Source of the DNA: Haemophilus haemolyticus_M
GTDB taxonomy: Bacteria > Pseudomonadota > Gammaproteobacteria > Enterobacterales > Pasteurellaceae
NCBI RefSeq assembly: GCF_003490935.1
Contig: NZ_QQGD01000002.1
Location: forward strand, 318,958-382,957
Direction of reading: 5' to 3'
Length of the DNA stretch: 64,000 nucleotides
Positions 7,478 through 17,589 of this stretch are shown piece by piece. Both the position numbers and the translations under genes were made by a program. The notes under the pieces are model-generated. The model made no database searches. It worked only from the letters and a program-made list of their open reading frames with translations, and was not told the DNA's origin. The number at the start of each line of letters is the position of its first letter. The first letter of the stretch is position 1.

Positions 7478-9214
7478 ATGAAAAAAATATCGCTAAAACT
7501 CACCGCACTTTTTTTAGCATTAAGTTGCTTTCCTGCATTTGCTGAACAAACCGTTGATATTGAAGTTAAAGGCATCCGTGGTTTCCGTGCTGTGCGCAAT
7601 ACAGATCTCAATGTTCATTTGATTAACAAAGAAGAAATGGACGGTTCTGAACGCTATCAACATTTGGTGACTAAAGCGGTAGATCGCGGTTTGCGTGTGT
7701 TTGGTTATTATGAATCTTCCGTGCGTTTTGAACGAAAACAGCGTCAAGACAAACGCGATTTGTTGATTGCGCACGTTACACCAGGCGAGCCAACAAAAAT
7801 TGCAGGCACTGATGTGCAAATTGAAGGGGAAGCCGCACAAGATGAAAATTTTGATGCGTTACGTAAAAACTTACCGAAAGATGGCGTTTTGGTTGAGCAC
7901 CAAACTTACGATGATTACAAAACAGCAATTTCACGTTTAGCATTAAATCGAGGATATTTTGATGGGGAATTTAAAATTTCACGTTTAGAAATTAGCCCAG
8001 AAACCCATCAAGCATGGTGGCGAATGTTATTTGATAGCGGCGTTCGTTATCATTATGGCAATATAACTTTTAGCCATTCACAAATCCGCGACGATTATCT
8101 CAATAATATTCTTAACATAAAATCTGGCGATCCATATTTAATGAATAATTTGTCGGATTTAACTAGCGATTTTTCATCTTCAAATTGGTTTAATTCAGTT
8201 TTAGTTCAACCTAATATCAATCATAAAAGTAAAACGGTAGATATAGACATCATTCTTTATCCACGTAAAAAAAATGCGATGGAACTAGGTGTGGGCTTTG
8301 CAACTGATGGTGGCGTGCACACCCAAATTGGTTGGACAAAGCCTTGGATTAATAGCCGTGGACATAGTTTCCGCACTAATCTTTATCTCTCTGCCCCAAA
8401 ACAAACTTTAGAGGCAACTTATCGAATGCCTCTACTTAAAAATCCATTAAATTATTACTATGATTACTCTGTCGGTTGGGAAGGTGAAAAAGAGAATGAT
8501 ACCAATACAAGAGCGCTTACGTTGTCCGCGTTACGTTATTGGAACAATGCGCATGGCTGGCAATATTTTGGCGGACTTCGTGCGCGATATGATAGTTTTA
8601 CACAAGCCGATATAACCGATAAGACATTCCTCCTTTATCCAACGGTCGGATTTACTCGTACCCGATTACGTGGCGGTTCTTTTGCAACCTGGGGCGACGT
8701 ACAAAAAATCACTTTTGATGTGGGTAACAAAGTTTGGTTATCGGAAGCGTCTTTCGTAAAAGTGCAAGCCTCTAGCGCATGGATTCGTACTTATGCGGAA
8801 AATCACCGTATCGTTGCTCGTGCTGAAGTTGGGTATTTACATACAAAGGATATTGAAAAAATTCCGCCCGCACTTCGTTTCTTTTCTGGTGGCGATCGCA
8901 GTGTGCGCGGTTACGGCTATAAAAAAATTGCGCCTAAAAATAAAAACGGAAAATTGGTTGGTGGCTCGCGATTACTTGCGGGTTCTTTAGAATATCAATA
9001 TCAAGTTTATCCGAATTGGTGGGCGGCGACCTTCGCAGATAGCGGATTAGCAGCTAATGATTACACGACTAAAGAATTGCGTTATGGCGCAGGCGTTGGT
9101 GTCCGTTGGGCATCACCAGTGGGCGCGATTAAATTTGATATTGCCACCCCGATTCGTGATAAAGATAACAGCAAAAATATTCAATTTTATATCGGACTTG
9201 GTACAGAAATTTAA
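7478..9214 (+). CDS. tamA: Translocation and assembly module outer-membrane protein TamA
   Basis: TamA is an Omp85-family outer-membrane barrel that works with TamB in outer-membrane protein assembly or lipid transport. The 578-residue product has a cleavable signal peptide (about residues 1-22, ending PAFA), three N-terminal POTRA-like domains and a C-terminal 16-strand barrel of Omp85 type, including the conserved RFFSGGDRSVRGY loop motif. The length fits the family. A USS at 7502-7510 encodes TAL within the signal peptide. The tamB start follows after 9 bp, so the two form an operon. Confidence 0.92.
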   Translation: MKKISLKLTALFLALSCFPAFAEQTVDIEVKGIRGFRAVRNTDLNVHLINKEEMDGSERYQHLVTKAVDRGLRVFGYYESSVRFERKQRQDKRDLLIAHVTPGEPTKIAGTDVQIEGEAAQDENFDALRKNLPKDGVLVEHQTYDDYKTAISRLALNRGYFDGEFKISRLEISPETHQAWWRMLFDSGVRYHYGNITFSHSQIRDDYLNNILNIKSGDPYLMNNLSDLTSDFSSSNWFNSVLVQPNINHKSKTVDIDIILYPRKKNAMELGVGFATDGGVHTQIGWTKPWINSRGHSFRTNLYLSAPKQTLEATYRMPLLKNPLNYYYDYSVGWEGEKENDTNTRALTLSALRYWNNAHGWQYFGGLRARYDSFTQADITDKTFLLYPTVGFTRTRLRGGSFATWGDVQKITFDVGNKVWLSEASFVKVQASSAWIRTYAENHRIVARAEVGYLHTKDIEKIPPALRFFSGGDRSVRGYGYKKIAPKNKNGKLVGGSRLLAGSLEYQYQVYPNWWAATFADSGLAANDYTTKELRYGAGVGVRWASPVGAIKFDIATPIRDKDNSKNIQFYIGLGTEI

Positions 9215-9223
9215 GGTGAATTT

Positions 9224-12200
9224 ATGACAGAACAACTACAACCATCAGAAACTTCACCAAAATCACCTGAGCAATCTAATAAAAAACATTGGGTACGCAA
9301 GGCTGTTTGTATCGGAAGTGCGGTCATTTTGGTGCCCGTTTTAGGTGTTGCAGGGGCACTTTCTTTCGATGCGGGGCAAAGAGGTTTAATTCAACTTGCT
9401 GATAAAATGCTTGATAGTTTTTCCGTCGAGCAAATTGAAGGCGGACTACAAAATGGCTTGGTACTAAATAATGTTCGTTATCAAACCGCTGGGATTGATA
9501 CTCATATTGCACAAGCGCGTTTACAGCTTGATTTCGGTTGTTTGCTTTCACGTGAGGTTTGTTTACGTGATTTCACCTTAAATAAACCGACGATTGCGAT
9601 TAATACAGCATTACTGCCTCCATCTACGCCTGATAATTCAAAATCTGGCCCAATGAAACGCATTTCCTTGCCAATTGGTATCAATGCAGAAAATTTGGCA
9701 GTGCAAGATTTATCCGTAAATGTTGATCAGACTAATCTCACTCTCAGTCATTTTAAAAGTGCGGTAAGTTTAAATAATGAAAAAGGGTTAACTCTTGCGC
9801 CGACTGAAATTAACGATATTTCAGTTACTTCAAAAAAATTGCCCGAAGTTAAACCTGAGCCGCAAGCCAAACAGCCGAATAAACCTGTAGATTGGGATGC
9901 GATTGAGCAATCTTTAACGCCTGCTTTTTTAGGCAATGTATCAGAAATAATTCTTCCTTTTGATTTACACATCCCCGCGATTAAAGGCAAAAACTGGCAT
10001 TATCAAGCGGTGAATGAAAAAGGTGAAACACTTCAATCTATTGAAATCCCAAGCCTGATTGCACAGGCGGATACCGTCGATAACGAACTGCAATTACAAA
10101 AATTAGCGGTAGAAAGCTCGTTGGGCAATCTTTCTTCACAAGGTAAATTACAACTCGATGGCGATATGCCGCTAGATTTAACTTTAAAATCCCATTTGGA
10201 GCCGTTGAAATCCGATGGAAAAGAAATTCTGCCAGCGAGTGATGTCGATCTTACGCTTTCAGGATCATTGAAAAAATCTACCGCACTTTCTTTAAAAACA
10301 AAAGGCGTATTAGATGCTGAACTGAATGGCGAAGTGCAATTAGCACAAGACAAAATGCCATTAAACCTCACATTAAATGTGGCAAAAGGACAATACGCTT
10401 TTGTAAACACGATGGCGCCACTCAAAATTAATGATGTGACACTTAAGCTCACAGGCGATTTACTGAATTATCACGCTGAACTTAAGGGTGGCGTAGATGG
10501 AATGGATTATATTCCCGCATCTAAAGTGGACCTTAATGCCGACGGCAAACTTTATGAAGTAACCGTCAATAAATTGGGGATAGCTTCGTTAGACGGTAAA
10601 AGTGAATTTGTGGGGACTGCAAACTGGAAAGAGGGCGCAAACTGGGATGTACAAGCCGATTTAGAAAAAATGAATATCGGTTTTTATGTACCTGTCATGC
10701 CTGCAACACTATCTGGCAAATTGTATTCGCGTGGTTTTGCAGGCTCTCAAGGCTGGCAAGTGGAAGTACCAGTGGCCGATTTAAATGGGACGCTGTCTTC
10801 AAACCCCATCAGTTTAAAAGGCTCCGCAACACTTAATCAAAATGTACTTCTAACAGTACCTGATTTGCAGGTTAGATATGGTGAAAATCATCTTAACGCA
10901 AGAGGGGTATTAGATGACCATTCTGATTTTGTATTAGATGTTGATGCACCGAATTTGCGTGGTTTATGGTCTGATTTAAGCGGTAATGTGAAAGGGCATG
11001 CGGCTATTTCTGGTCAGTTCACCAATCCAAACCTTGATCTTGATTTAGTCTCGTCTAATTTACACTTGCAAGGCTTCCAGTTATCTAAAGCGAGCGCGAA
11101 AGGGAATATCAAAAGCGATCCTTTCGCTAAAGGGCAATTCAATATTAAGGCAGAGCAACTTCATTATGGTGAAAGTGTTAAACTCCGTTTACTTGATCTC
11201 GCCTTATCTGGCGATGAACAAAATCATCTGTTAACGCTTAAATCCCAAGGTGATCCAGTTGCTGCAAATTTACAAATTAACGGTCATTTTGACCGCACTT
11301 TGGAGCAGTGGAAAGGCACACTTTCCCAAGCAAAATTTGATACACCTATTGGCGATGTAAAATCCAACCAAGCTATTGCGGTGTCTTACGATCACAAACA
11401 AACACAAGCCAATATTGCCGCACATTGCTGGCAAAATACAGATGTAGAATTATGTTTCCCCCAAGCCTTCAATGTGGGCAAGCAAGGGAATATTCCTTTC
11501 CAATTCAAACGTGTTAATTTGGATTTAGTGAATAAACTTATCGAACAAGATAGCCTCAAAGGAAACTTGCAAGCGCAAGGTAACGTTGCTTGGTTTACGG
11601 ATAAACCATTCCAATTTACCGCAAAAGTAGATGGCAATCACTTAGCTTTCTCTCAAAAATTGGATTACCGTACGTTTAAATTGGATATTCCAAAATTAAC
11701 CCTTAACGCCGACATTAAAAATAACAATTTGGTTTTAAAAACAGACATTAATGTGCATAACCAAGGCAGGATTGTAGGCGATATTCATTTAAATGACCTG
11801 GCTAAAAATCGTCAACTTGGCGGAACTCTTGCGATAGAACGATTAAACTTGTCGATCGCAAATCAGCTACTTACTAGTGGTGAATCAGTGAATGGGGAGG
11901 TAGTTTCAAAGTTGAGTTTCGGCGGGAATTTAGAGAAACCATTATTAAATGGCGACTTCAATATTCGCAATATTCGTACCAAACTAAAATCTATGCCAGT
12001 CAATATTACTGATGGTGATATTGCCGTACGTTTCCACGGTAATAATTCCACTTTACGGGGAAAAATTGAAACTAGCGATAGTCGTTTAAATTTAACTGGC
12101 CGAGCAAACTGGGCAAATATTGAACATTGGACAACAGAATTAAATGCTCAGGCAAATAATTTCAACGTGGATATTCCTTCTATGGCGAAACTACGTTTCA

Positions 12201-13120
12201 GTCCAAATATCACGGTGAAAGCGAATCCGAAAGAATTGAATTTAAGCGGAACAGTCGATATTCCTTGGGCGCGAATTAGAATTGATAGCTTACCAGACAC
12301 TGCTGAGCCAGTGAGCGAAGATGAAGTTATTTTAAATGGCCCTCATAAGAGCAAAGAAGAAATGATTAAACGTGAATTTGCGGCAAAAACAAAATCAGGC
12401 ATGGATATTCGTTCTGATTTACGCATCAATATTGGCAAAGACGTCAGCCTTGATGCCTATGGCTTAAAAACCAATCTTGATGGTTTACTTTCTGTGAAAC
12501 AAGACAGAGGAAATTTAGGTTTATTCGGGCAAATTAATTTAACCAAAGGACGTTATGCATCTTTTGGACAAGATTTATTAATTCGAAAAGGACAAATTAA
12601 CTTTTCAGGCCAACCGTCACAACCGATGTTAAACATTGAAGCAATTCGTAATCCAGAAGCAATGGAAGACAGCAAAATTACTGCTGGTGTAAGAGTAATA
12701 GGTACGGCTGATAGACCTGATGTCACCATCTTTAGCGAACCAAGTAAACCACAAGATCAAGCACTTTCCTATTTGTTAACGGGGCGTTCATTAGAAAATA
12801 GTGGTGAAGCAGGTTCTAGTGGATCCGTGGGGGCTGCATTACTTGGGCTAGGACTTTCAAAGAGCGGTAAATTAGTGGGAAGTATTGGCGAGGCTTTTGG
12901 TATCCAAGATTTAAACCTTGGCACATCGGGTGTGGGTGATAAATCCAAAGTGACCGTCAGCGGAAATCTCACCAACCGCTTACAAATAAAATATGGTGTA
13001 GGCTTATTTGATGGCTTGGCAGAAGTAACCTTACGTTACCGCTTAATGCCACAACTTTATTTTCAATCCGTTTCTAGTACAAACCAAGTGTTTGACTTAC
13101 TTTATCAATTTGAATTTTAG
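9224..13120 (+). CDS. tamB: Translocation and assembly module inner-membrane protein TamB
   Basis: TamB is anchored in the inner membrane and spans the periplasm as a beta-taco groove that contacts TamA. The 1298-residue product has one N-terminal membrane segment (about 27-48, after a charged, Pro-rich cytoplasmic start). Long repetitive beta-strand sequence follows, and then the C-terminal DUF490 domain ending in an aromatic Phe (LYQFEF), as expected for TamA recognition. Four USS lie in frame inside the gene. It sits directly downstream of tamA, and ppx starts 7 bp after its stop. Confidence 0.92.
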   Translation: MTEQLQPSETSPKSPEQSNKKHWVRKAVCIGSAVILVPVLGVAGALSFDAGQRGLIQLADKMLDSFSVEQIEGGLQNGLVLNNVRYQTAGIDTHIAQARLQLDFGCLLSREVCLRDFTLNKPTIAINTALLPPSTPDNSKSGPMKRISLPIGINAENLAVQDLSVNVDQTNLTLSHFKSAVSLNNEKGLTLAPTEINDISVTSKKLPEVKPEPQAKQPNKPVDWDAIEQSLTPAFLGNVSEIILPFDLHIPAIKGKNWHYQAVNEKGETLQSIEIPSLIAQADTVDNELQLQKLAVESSLGNLSSQGKLQLDGDMPLDLTLKSHLEPLKSDGKEILPASDVDLTLSGSLKKSTALSLKTKGVLDAELNGEVQLAQDKMPLNLTLNVAKGQYAFVNTMAPLKINDVTLKLTGDLLNYHAELKGGVDGMDYIPASKVDLNADGKLYEVTVNKLGIASLDGKSEFVGTANWKEGANWDVQADLEKMNIGFYVPVMPATLSGKLYSRGFAGSQGWQVEVPVADLNGTLSSNPISLKGSATLNQNVLLTVPDLQVRYGENHLNARGVLDDHSDFVLDVDAPNLRGLWSDLSGNVKGHAAISGQFTNPNLDLDLVSSNLHLQGFQLSKASAKGNIKSDPFAKGQFNIKAEQLHYGESVKLRLLDLALSGDEQNHLLTLKSQGDPVAANLQINGHFDRTLEQWKGTLSQAKFDTPIGDVKSNQAIAVSYDHKQTQANIAAHCWQNTDVELCFPQAFNVGKQGNIPFQFKRVNLDLVNKLIEQDSLKGNLQAQGNVAWFTDKPFQFTAKVDGNHLAFSQKLDYRTFKLDIPKLTLNADIKNNNLVLKTDINVHNQGRIVGDIHLNDLAKNRQLGGTLAIERLNLSIANQLLTSGESVNGEVVSKLSFGGNLEKPLLNGDFNIRNIRTKLKSMPVNITDGDIAVRFHGNNSTLRGKIETSDSRLNLTGRANWANIEHWTTELNAQANNFNVDIPSMAKLRFSPNITVKANPKELNLSGTVDIPWARIRIDSLPDTAEPVSEDEVILNGPHKSKEEMIKREFAAKTKSGMDIRSDLRINIGKDVSLDAYGLKTNLDGLLSVKQDRGNLGLFGQINLTKGRYASFGQDLLIRKGQINFSGQPSQPMLNIEAIRNPEAMEDSKITAGVRVIGTADRPDVTIFSEPSKPQDQALSYLLTGRSLENSGEAGSSGSVGAALLGLGLSKSGKLVGSIGEAFGIQDLNLGTSGVGDKSKVTVSGNLTNRLQIKYGVGLFDGLAEVTLRYRLMPQLYFQSVSSTNQVFDLLYQFEF

Positions 13121-13127
13121 GAATTTT

Positions 13128-14657
13128 ATGAATCACCCTATTTTAGAACCCCAGCACCGCAGCGATGTACGTGAAATCGCTGCGATTGATCTCGGGTCAA
13201 ACAGCTTCCACATGATTGTTGCGCGTATTGTAAACGGCTCAATCCAAGTACTTTCTCGCTTAAAACAAAAAGTGAAACTCGCGGAAGGCTTAGATGAAAA
13301 TGCGGTGCTTAATCAAGAGGCCATCATGCGTGGTGTAAATTGCTTAGCCTTATTTGCCGAACGTTTACAAGGATTTTCTGTTGAAAATGTCAATGTGGTT
13401 GGTACTTATACGTTACGAAGAGCGGTGAATAATGACGAATTTTTACGTCAAGCAGCCAAAGTTTTCCCCTATCCCATTAATATTATTAGTGGGCAAACTG
13501 AAGCTAAAACCATCTACGCTGGCGTATGCCACACGCAACCAGAAAAAGGCCGCAAGCTCGTTGTGGATATTGGTGGTGGCTCGACAGAAATGATCATCGG
13601 CGATGATTTCACACCACTTGTGGCTGAAAGCCGTCACATGGGGTGCGTGAGTTTTGCGACTCAATTTTTTACCGATGGTGTCATTTCTCCAGAAAACTTT
13701 CAACGCGCGCGCCAAAGTGCGGTCAATAAAATCGAAGATTTAGGATTTGAATATCGCAAATTAGGTTGGCAATCTGTGCTCGGTTCATCGGGGACGATTA
13801 AAACTGTTACGCAAGTCATCGCGACTAATCTTGATCCAAATGGAACCATTACAGCCGAGCGATTAAATGCTCTAATTGAACAAACACTACAAGCCAAGCA
13901 TTTTACTGAGCTAAATATTAACGGTTTAAACCAAGACCGCGTGGATGTTTTTGTTCCCGGTTTAGCAATTTTAAGCGCGGTGTTTGAAGTTTTTCATATT
14001 CAACAAATGCGCTATTCTGACGGCGCATTGCGCGAAGGCGTCATTTATAGCCTAGAGAAAAACTTCCAAGTTGCAGATATTCGAGCTCGTACAGCTTGGG
14101 GATTAAGCGAACAATTCAATATTGACCAAGCTCAAGCTCACCGCGTTGCAGATAGTGCTAATTTACTCAGTGCACAATATAAAGATTGGCAATCGACAGA
14201 ATTTATTGAAGAAATGCGCGAAATCCTGCTTTGGGCAGCGCGCTTGCATGAAGTTGGCATTGTGATTAATCACAAAGGTTTACAAAAACATTCAGCTTAT
14301 ATCTTACAAAATATGGAATTACCTGGGTTTGATCGCGAACAGCAACGTTTGCTTACCGCGTTAGTGCGTTGGCATATTGGCACGCTTAAACCTGCTGAAT
14401 TTTTTAAATTTGCACGTTATAGCGAGCAAGATGTGATGGCTTTAATGCGATTGCTTCGTCTTGCGGTTATTCTCAATAAATCCCGTCAAGCAACAGAAAC
14501 AGCAAAAAATTTCACCCTTGAAATGCACCGCACTTTGAATGATTGGACATTGAATTTTGAAAGCGGATACTTAGACCGTAACCCGTTAATTTGGAATGAA
14601 TTGCGAGCTGAAAGTAATCTTCTGAAAGAGTTTGAAAGCAGTTTAGTTTTTTATTAA
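13128..14657 (+). CDS. ppx: Exopolyphosphatase Ppx
   Basis: Ppx hydrolyses terminal phosphates of inorganic polyphosphate and belongs to the Ppx/GppA sugar-kinase-fold family. The 509-residue product has the N-terminal phosphate-binding motif AAIDLGSNSFHM, the second ATPase-fold motif DIGGGSTEMIIG and the C-terminal HD-like helical domain (LHEVGIVINHKGLQKHSAYIL). This matches E. coli Ppx in length and order, and resembles Ppx more than GppA. The ATG at 13128 was preferred to an in-frame codon at 13092 because it follows TAGGAATTTT and avoids overlapping tamB. Confidence 0.9.
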   Translation: MNHPILEPQHRSDVREIAAIDLGSNSFHMIVARIVNGSIQVLSRLKQKVKLAEGLDENAVLNQEAIMRGVNCLALFAERLQGFSVENVNVVGTYTLRRAVNNDEFLRQAAKVFPYPINIISGQTEAKTIYAGVCHTQPEKGRKLVVDIGGGSTEMIIGDDFTPLVAESRHMGCVSFATQFFTDGVISPENFQRARQSAVNKIEDLGFEYRKLGWQSVLGSSGTIKTVTQVIATNLDPNGTITAERLNALIEQTLQAKHFTELNINGLNQDRVDVFVPGLAILSAVFEVFHIQQMRYSDGALREGVIYSLEKNFQVADIRARTAWGLSEQFNIDQAQAHRVADSANLLSAQYKDWQSTEFIEEMREILLWAARLHEVGIVINHKGLQKHSAYILQNMELPGFDREQQRLLTALVRWHIGTLKPAEFFKFARYSEQDVMALMRLLRLAVILNKSRQATETAKNFTLEMHRTLNDWTLNFESGYLDRNPLIWNELRAESNLLKEFESSLVFY

Positions 14658-14693
14658 TTGTCTTTCTGCTCAATATTTATGGGAGAAAAATTC

Positions 14694-14724
14694 AGGGCAA
14701 GCTAAATACTTGCCCTATTTTTAT
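14694..14724 (+). terminator. Terminator between ppx and rluE
   Basis: AGGGCAAG (14694-14701) pairs with CTTGCCCT (14709-14716), followed by ATTTTTAT. rluE ends convergently in the T tract. Confidence 0.8.
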
Positions 14725-15443
14725 AATTTAACGGTCTGAAATAATGCTTTTATTTCATCCAATGATAATAATTTAAATGAGCCATTTGCTAATCCATCAA
14801 TAGATAATGAGCCCATACTCACTCTTACTAATCGTAAAGTGGGGAAACCAATATGCGCAGTCATTCTCCGCACTTGACGATTGCGCCCTTCACTAATCTT
14901 AATTTCTAACCAGCTTGTGGGAATATTTTTTCTCTCTCGGATAGGTGGATTGCGTTCCCATAAATTTGGTTCTGAAATTAACCGCACTTGAGCGGGTTTT
15001 GTCATGCCATCTTTGAGTTCTACACCTTTTCTGAGTTGTGCTAAATCGGTTTCCTCAGGAATGCCTTCCACTTGCACCCAATAGGTTTTTTCTGTTTTAA
15101 ATTTTGGATCGGCCAAACGATGTTGTAATTCACCATTATTGGTTAAAATCAGTAATCCTTCGCTGTCCCTATCTAATCGACCTGCCGCATAAACATTTGG
15201 AATTGAGATAAAATCTTTTAAGGTTGCGCGTCCTTGTTCGTCGGTAAATTGCGTGAGTACATCAAAAGGTTTATTGAATAACACAACTTTGGTTTCATCC
15301 AACGACAGCGTTTTAGGTTTTGATTTTGGCTTAAAAGTGCGGTGAAAATTAACCGCACTTTTTTCTTTAGGCGGCAATTTTCCTGCCGAAAAATTTTTCT
15401 TCATTAACTTATGATTTCTATTTTGAAAAGCTTGCAACATCAT
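14721..15443 (-). CDS. rluE: 23S rRNA pseudouridine(2457) synthase RluE
   Basis: RluE is an RsuA-family enzyme that modifies U2457 of 23S rRNA. The 240-residue product carries the catalytic motif GRLDRDSEGLL (Asp91) and the RluE-like stretches NPPIRERKNIPTSWL and GRNRQVRRMTAHIGFPTLRL. There is no S4 domain, as expected for RluE. An internal Met at 15404 is an alternative start with no better ribosome site. A pair of USS (15335, 15352) lies in the basic N-terminal extension. Assignment to RluE rather than RsuA/RluB rests on similarity to the E. coli protein. Confidence 0.87.
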   Translation of the reverse strand: MMLQAFQNRNHKLMKKNFSAGKLPPKEKSAVNFHRTFKPKSKPKTLSLDETKVVLFNKPFDVLTQFTDEQGRATLKDFISIPNVYAAGRLDRDSEGLLILTNNGELQHRLADPKFKTEKTYWVQVEGIPEETDLAQLRKGVELKDGMTKPAQVRLISEPNLWERNPPIRERKNIPTSWLEIKISEGRNRQVRRMTAHIGFPTLRLVRVSMGSLSIDGLANGSFKLLSLDEIKALFQTVKL

Positions 15444-15493
15444 AACAAAACTTCAAGCTGTAGTAATGATGATTATTTGAGTGAACCTGAAAA

Positions 15494-15530
15494 ACTAAAA
15501 AGGCTAAGCCAGTAAAAACTGAGCTTAGCC
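15494..15530 (-). terminator. Terminator after hel
   Basis: GGCTAAGC (15502-15509) pairs with GCTTAGCC (15523-15530), with an inner CAGT/ACTG extension. On the minus strand it is followed by a T run. Confidence 0.85.
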
Positions 15531-15583
15531 CCAAAACTAAATTTTTTAGAATCGATATTTAAATCGATCTTTTTAATGGGAAA

Positions 15584-16408
15584 TTATTTACCATCCCAAG
15601 CTTGTACTGCATCTAAACGAGCTTTAATTTTGCCTTGTGTATCTTTTTTGAAATACCCGTTAGCTAAACCACCTTCCCAGCCACCGTAGTTTGCGTTAGG
15701 TAACATAATGAAAGTTTTACCAAATTTGCCTTGGTTTTGATCAACAAATGCACGGCGGTCTGCGTTTAATTTGCCATATACGGTATCACCGAAGTCATCT
15801 AAGTTATCGCCTACATAAAGTACGATTTCATAGCCTTGTTTTTCAATTTCTGCAAAACGAGCCGCTTTAGCTGATTTGTCTTTTTTCAAATAAAATGCAG
15901 ATTCTTCCACGCCATTGAAACCTAAACGTTTCATATCATCAATAGTGCCTGCTTTTTCAGAACTATCTTTGCGGTTTGTTACATAGAACATTTTACCTTT
16001 GTGGCTGTTTACGTAATTATTAAATTCTACCGCACCAGGAACTGCACGAGATTGACGCGCATCTACCCAACGAGTCCAATCTTTACCATCGAATGGTTTA
16101 TTATTTTGAACTTGCCAGCCAGCATAAGGACTGTTGTCTAACATGGTTTCATCTAAATCAACCACAACCGCTTTTTTCTTACCTTTTGCCACTTTGGCGT
16201 GGTCAAATGCAACTTTTGCCGCATTGTACGCTTGATAAGCTAATGCTTTATATTCGCCAGAATCTTGCATCCAGTTTAAGCCAAGAACAGCTTGTTGTTG
16301 CAATTGCATTTTTGCGTGTTCTTCTGATTTCATTTGGTGTGCACCACAGCCAGCTAAGACAAGAGCAGAAAGAGCCGCAAGTGCGGTCATTTTTAACGTT
16401 GTTTTCAT
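15584..16408 (-). CDS. hel: Outer-membrane lipoprotein e(P4), acid phosphatase
   Basis: Lipoprotein e(P4) is a class C acid phosphatase of the Haemophilus outer membrane. It dephosphorylates NMN so that the cell can use external NAD (V factor), and has also been linked to haemin use. The 274-residue protein has a lipobox (VLAGC, lipidated Cys21) and the DDDD/HAD motif DLDETMLDNS at about 84-93. It is nearly identical to the H. influenzae antigen as I recall it. A USS lies in its signal peptide (16379-16387). A palindromic CRP site is centred about 104 bp upstream of its start. Confidence 0.94.
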   Translation of the reverse strand: MKTTLKMTALAALSALVLAGCGAHQMKSEEHAKMQLQQQAVLGLNWMQDSGEYKALAYQAYNAAKVAFDHAKVAKGKKKAVVVDLDETMLDNSPYAGWQVQNNKPFDGKDWTRWVDARQSRAVPGAVEFNNYVNSHKGKMFYVTNRKDSSEKAGTIDDMKRLGFNGVEESAFYLKKDKSAKAARFAEIEKQGYEIVLYVGDNLDDFGDTVYGKLNADRRAFVDQNQGKFGKTFIMLPNANYGGWEGGLANGYFKKDTQGKIKARLDAVQAWDGK

Positions 16409-16504
16409 ATTACATTCCTTTCAACTTTAGGGTTATTAAAAATGGGGAGAGTATAGCAATTCTTTTTTATTTTTTGGGAGTATTCTCAGTAATTCTGTTC
16501 AATT

Positions 16505-16520
16505 TGTGATGTACATCACA
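16505..16520. promoter_or_regulatory. CRP operator between hel and ftsB
   Basis: TGTGATGTACATCACA is a perfect palindrome with both consensus half-sites. It could serve hel (minus) or ftsB (plus); the distance from the ftsB start is about 115 bp. Confidence 0.75.
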
Positions 16521-16633
16521 TTTTTAACGAGAGATTTAGATGTAAAACTTACCGCACTTTCTTTTTTATCCTATCGCCTTTCCCCCCTTTTCACGGTAAA
16601 CTAGCCGTAATTTTATTCATCACCAACATTTTT

Positions 16634-16912
16634 ATGCGACTCCTTATTCTCATTCTTTTTGCCGTATTAGCTTTGTTCCAATATGACTTATGGTTTGGCC
16701 GTAATGGTTTCTTTGATTACCGTGAAACTGCCGCAAAAATTGTAGAAAACCAAGCGGAAAATGAAAAACTGTCTCAGCGCAACCAGCGTATTAATGCGGA
16801 GATTCAAGGACTAACCAAAGGCTTTGAGGCCATTGAAGAACGTGCGCGAATGCAGCATGGCATGGTAAAAGAAAACGAAGTGTTTTATCACATTGTGAAA
16901 GAGAATAAATAA
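16634..16912 (+). CDS. ftsB: Cell division protein FtsB
   Basis: FtsB is a bitopic inner-membrane protein of the divisome that forms the FtsQ-FtsB-FtsL complex. The 92-residue product has one N-terminal membrane helix (about residues 3-20), then the conserved LWFGRNG turn, a coiled coil (about 32-70) and a short C-terminal part. Its TAA overlaps the ispD ATG by one base, so ftsB-ispD-ispF are translationally coupled, a layout shared with enterobacteria. Confidence 0.93.
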   Translation: MRLLILILFAVLALFQYDLWFGRNGFFDYRETAAKIVENQAENEKLSQRNQRINAEIQGLTKGFEAIEERARMQHGMVKENEVFYHIVKENK

Positions 16913-17589
16913 TGGCTCGTTCAATTATTGCGGTATTGCCAGCAGCTGGTGTGGGCTCGCGAATGCAAGCGGATAAACCGAAACAATATTTAACGCTACT
17001 TGGCAAAACACTGCTCGAACACACACTTGATGTTATGCTTTCTCATCCTGCCGTCTCTAAAATTATTTTGGCGGTGAGCAAAGATGATCCTTATATTGCT
17101 AAGCTATCACTTGCTCCTAAAATTCAGTTAGTAGAAGGTGGCGCCACACGAGCTGAATCCGTATTAAATGGTTTAAATGCAATTGAGGAAAAAGATGCGT
17201 GGGTGCTTGTTCATGATGCTGCTCGTCCTTGTTTACAACACGCCGACATTGATAAATTGCTAGCCATTGAAGATAAACATGGTGCTATTTTGGCAATTCC
17301 AGCGACGGATACGATTAAACGGGCGGATAATCAGCAATGTATTGTGAAAACAGAAGATCGTCGTCAACTTTGGCAAGCGATGACACCACAGTTTTTCCCA
17401 GTAGATATATTAAGAAATGCGCTTTCCACAGGTATTCAACAAGGTGCGAATATAACGGATGAAGCATCGGCAATGGAACTGGCAGGATTTCGACCGCACT
17501 TGGTAGCTGGGCGTAGCGATAATTTAAAAGTGACTCGTCCAGAAGATTTAGCATTAGCAGAATTTTATTTAACAAGGAATAAATTATGA
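16912..17589 (+). CDS. ispD: 2-C-methyl-D-erythritol 4-phosphate cytidylyltransferase IspD
   Basis: IspD catalyses the third step of the MEP isoprenoid pathway, joining MEP to CTP. The 225-residue product has the nucleotide-binding start AVLPAAGVGSRM, followed by KPKQY and the substrate-binding stretch VHDAARPC. The length is normal. It overlaps the following ispF by four bases (ATGA), so the next two pathway enzymes are coupled. A USS lies in frame at 17493-17501. Confidence 0.95.
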   Translation: MARSIIAVLPAAGVGSRMQADKPKQYLTLLGKTLLEHTLDVMLSHPAVSKIILAVSKDDPYIAKLSLAPKIQLVEGGATRAESVLNGLNAIEEKDAWVLVHDAARPCLQHADIDKLLAIEDKHGAILAIPATDTIKRADNQQCIVKTEDRRQLWQAMTPQFFPVDILRNALSTGIQQGANITDEASAMELAGFRPHLVAGRSDNLKVTRPEDLALAEFYLTRNKL

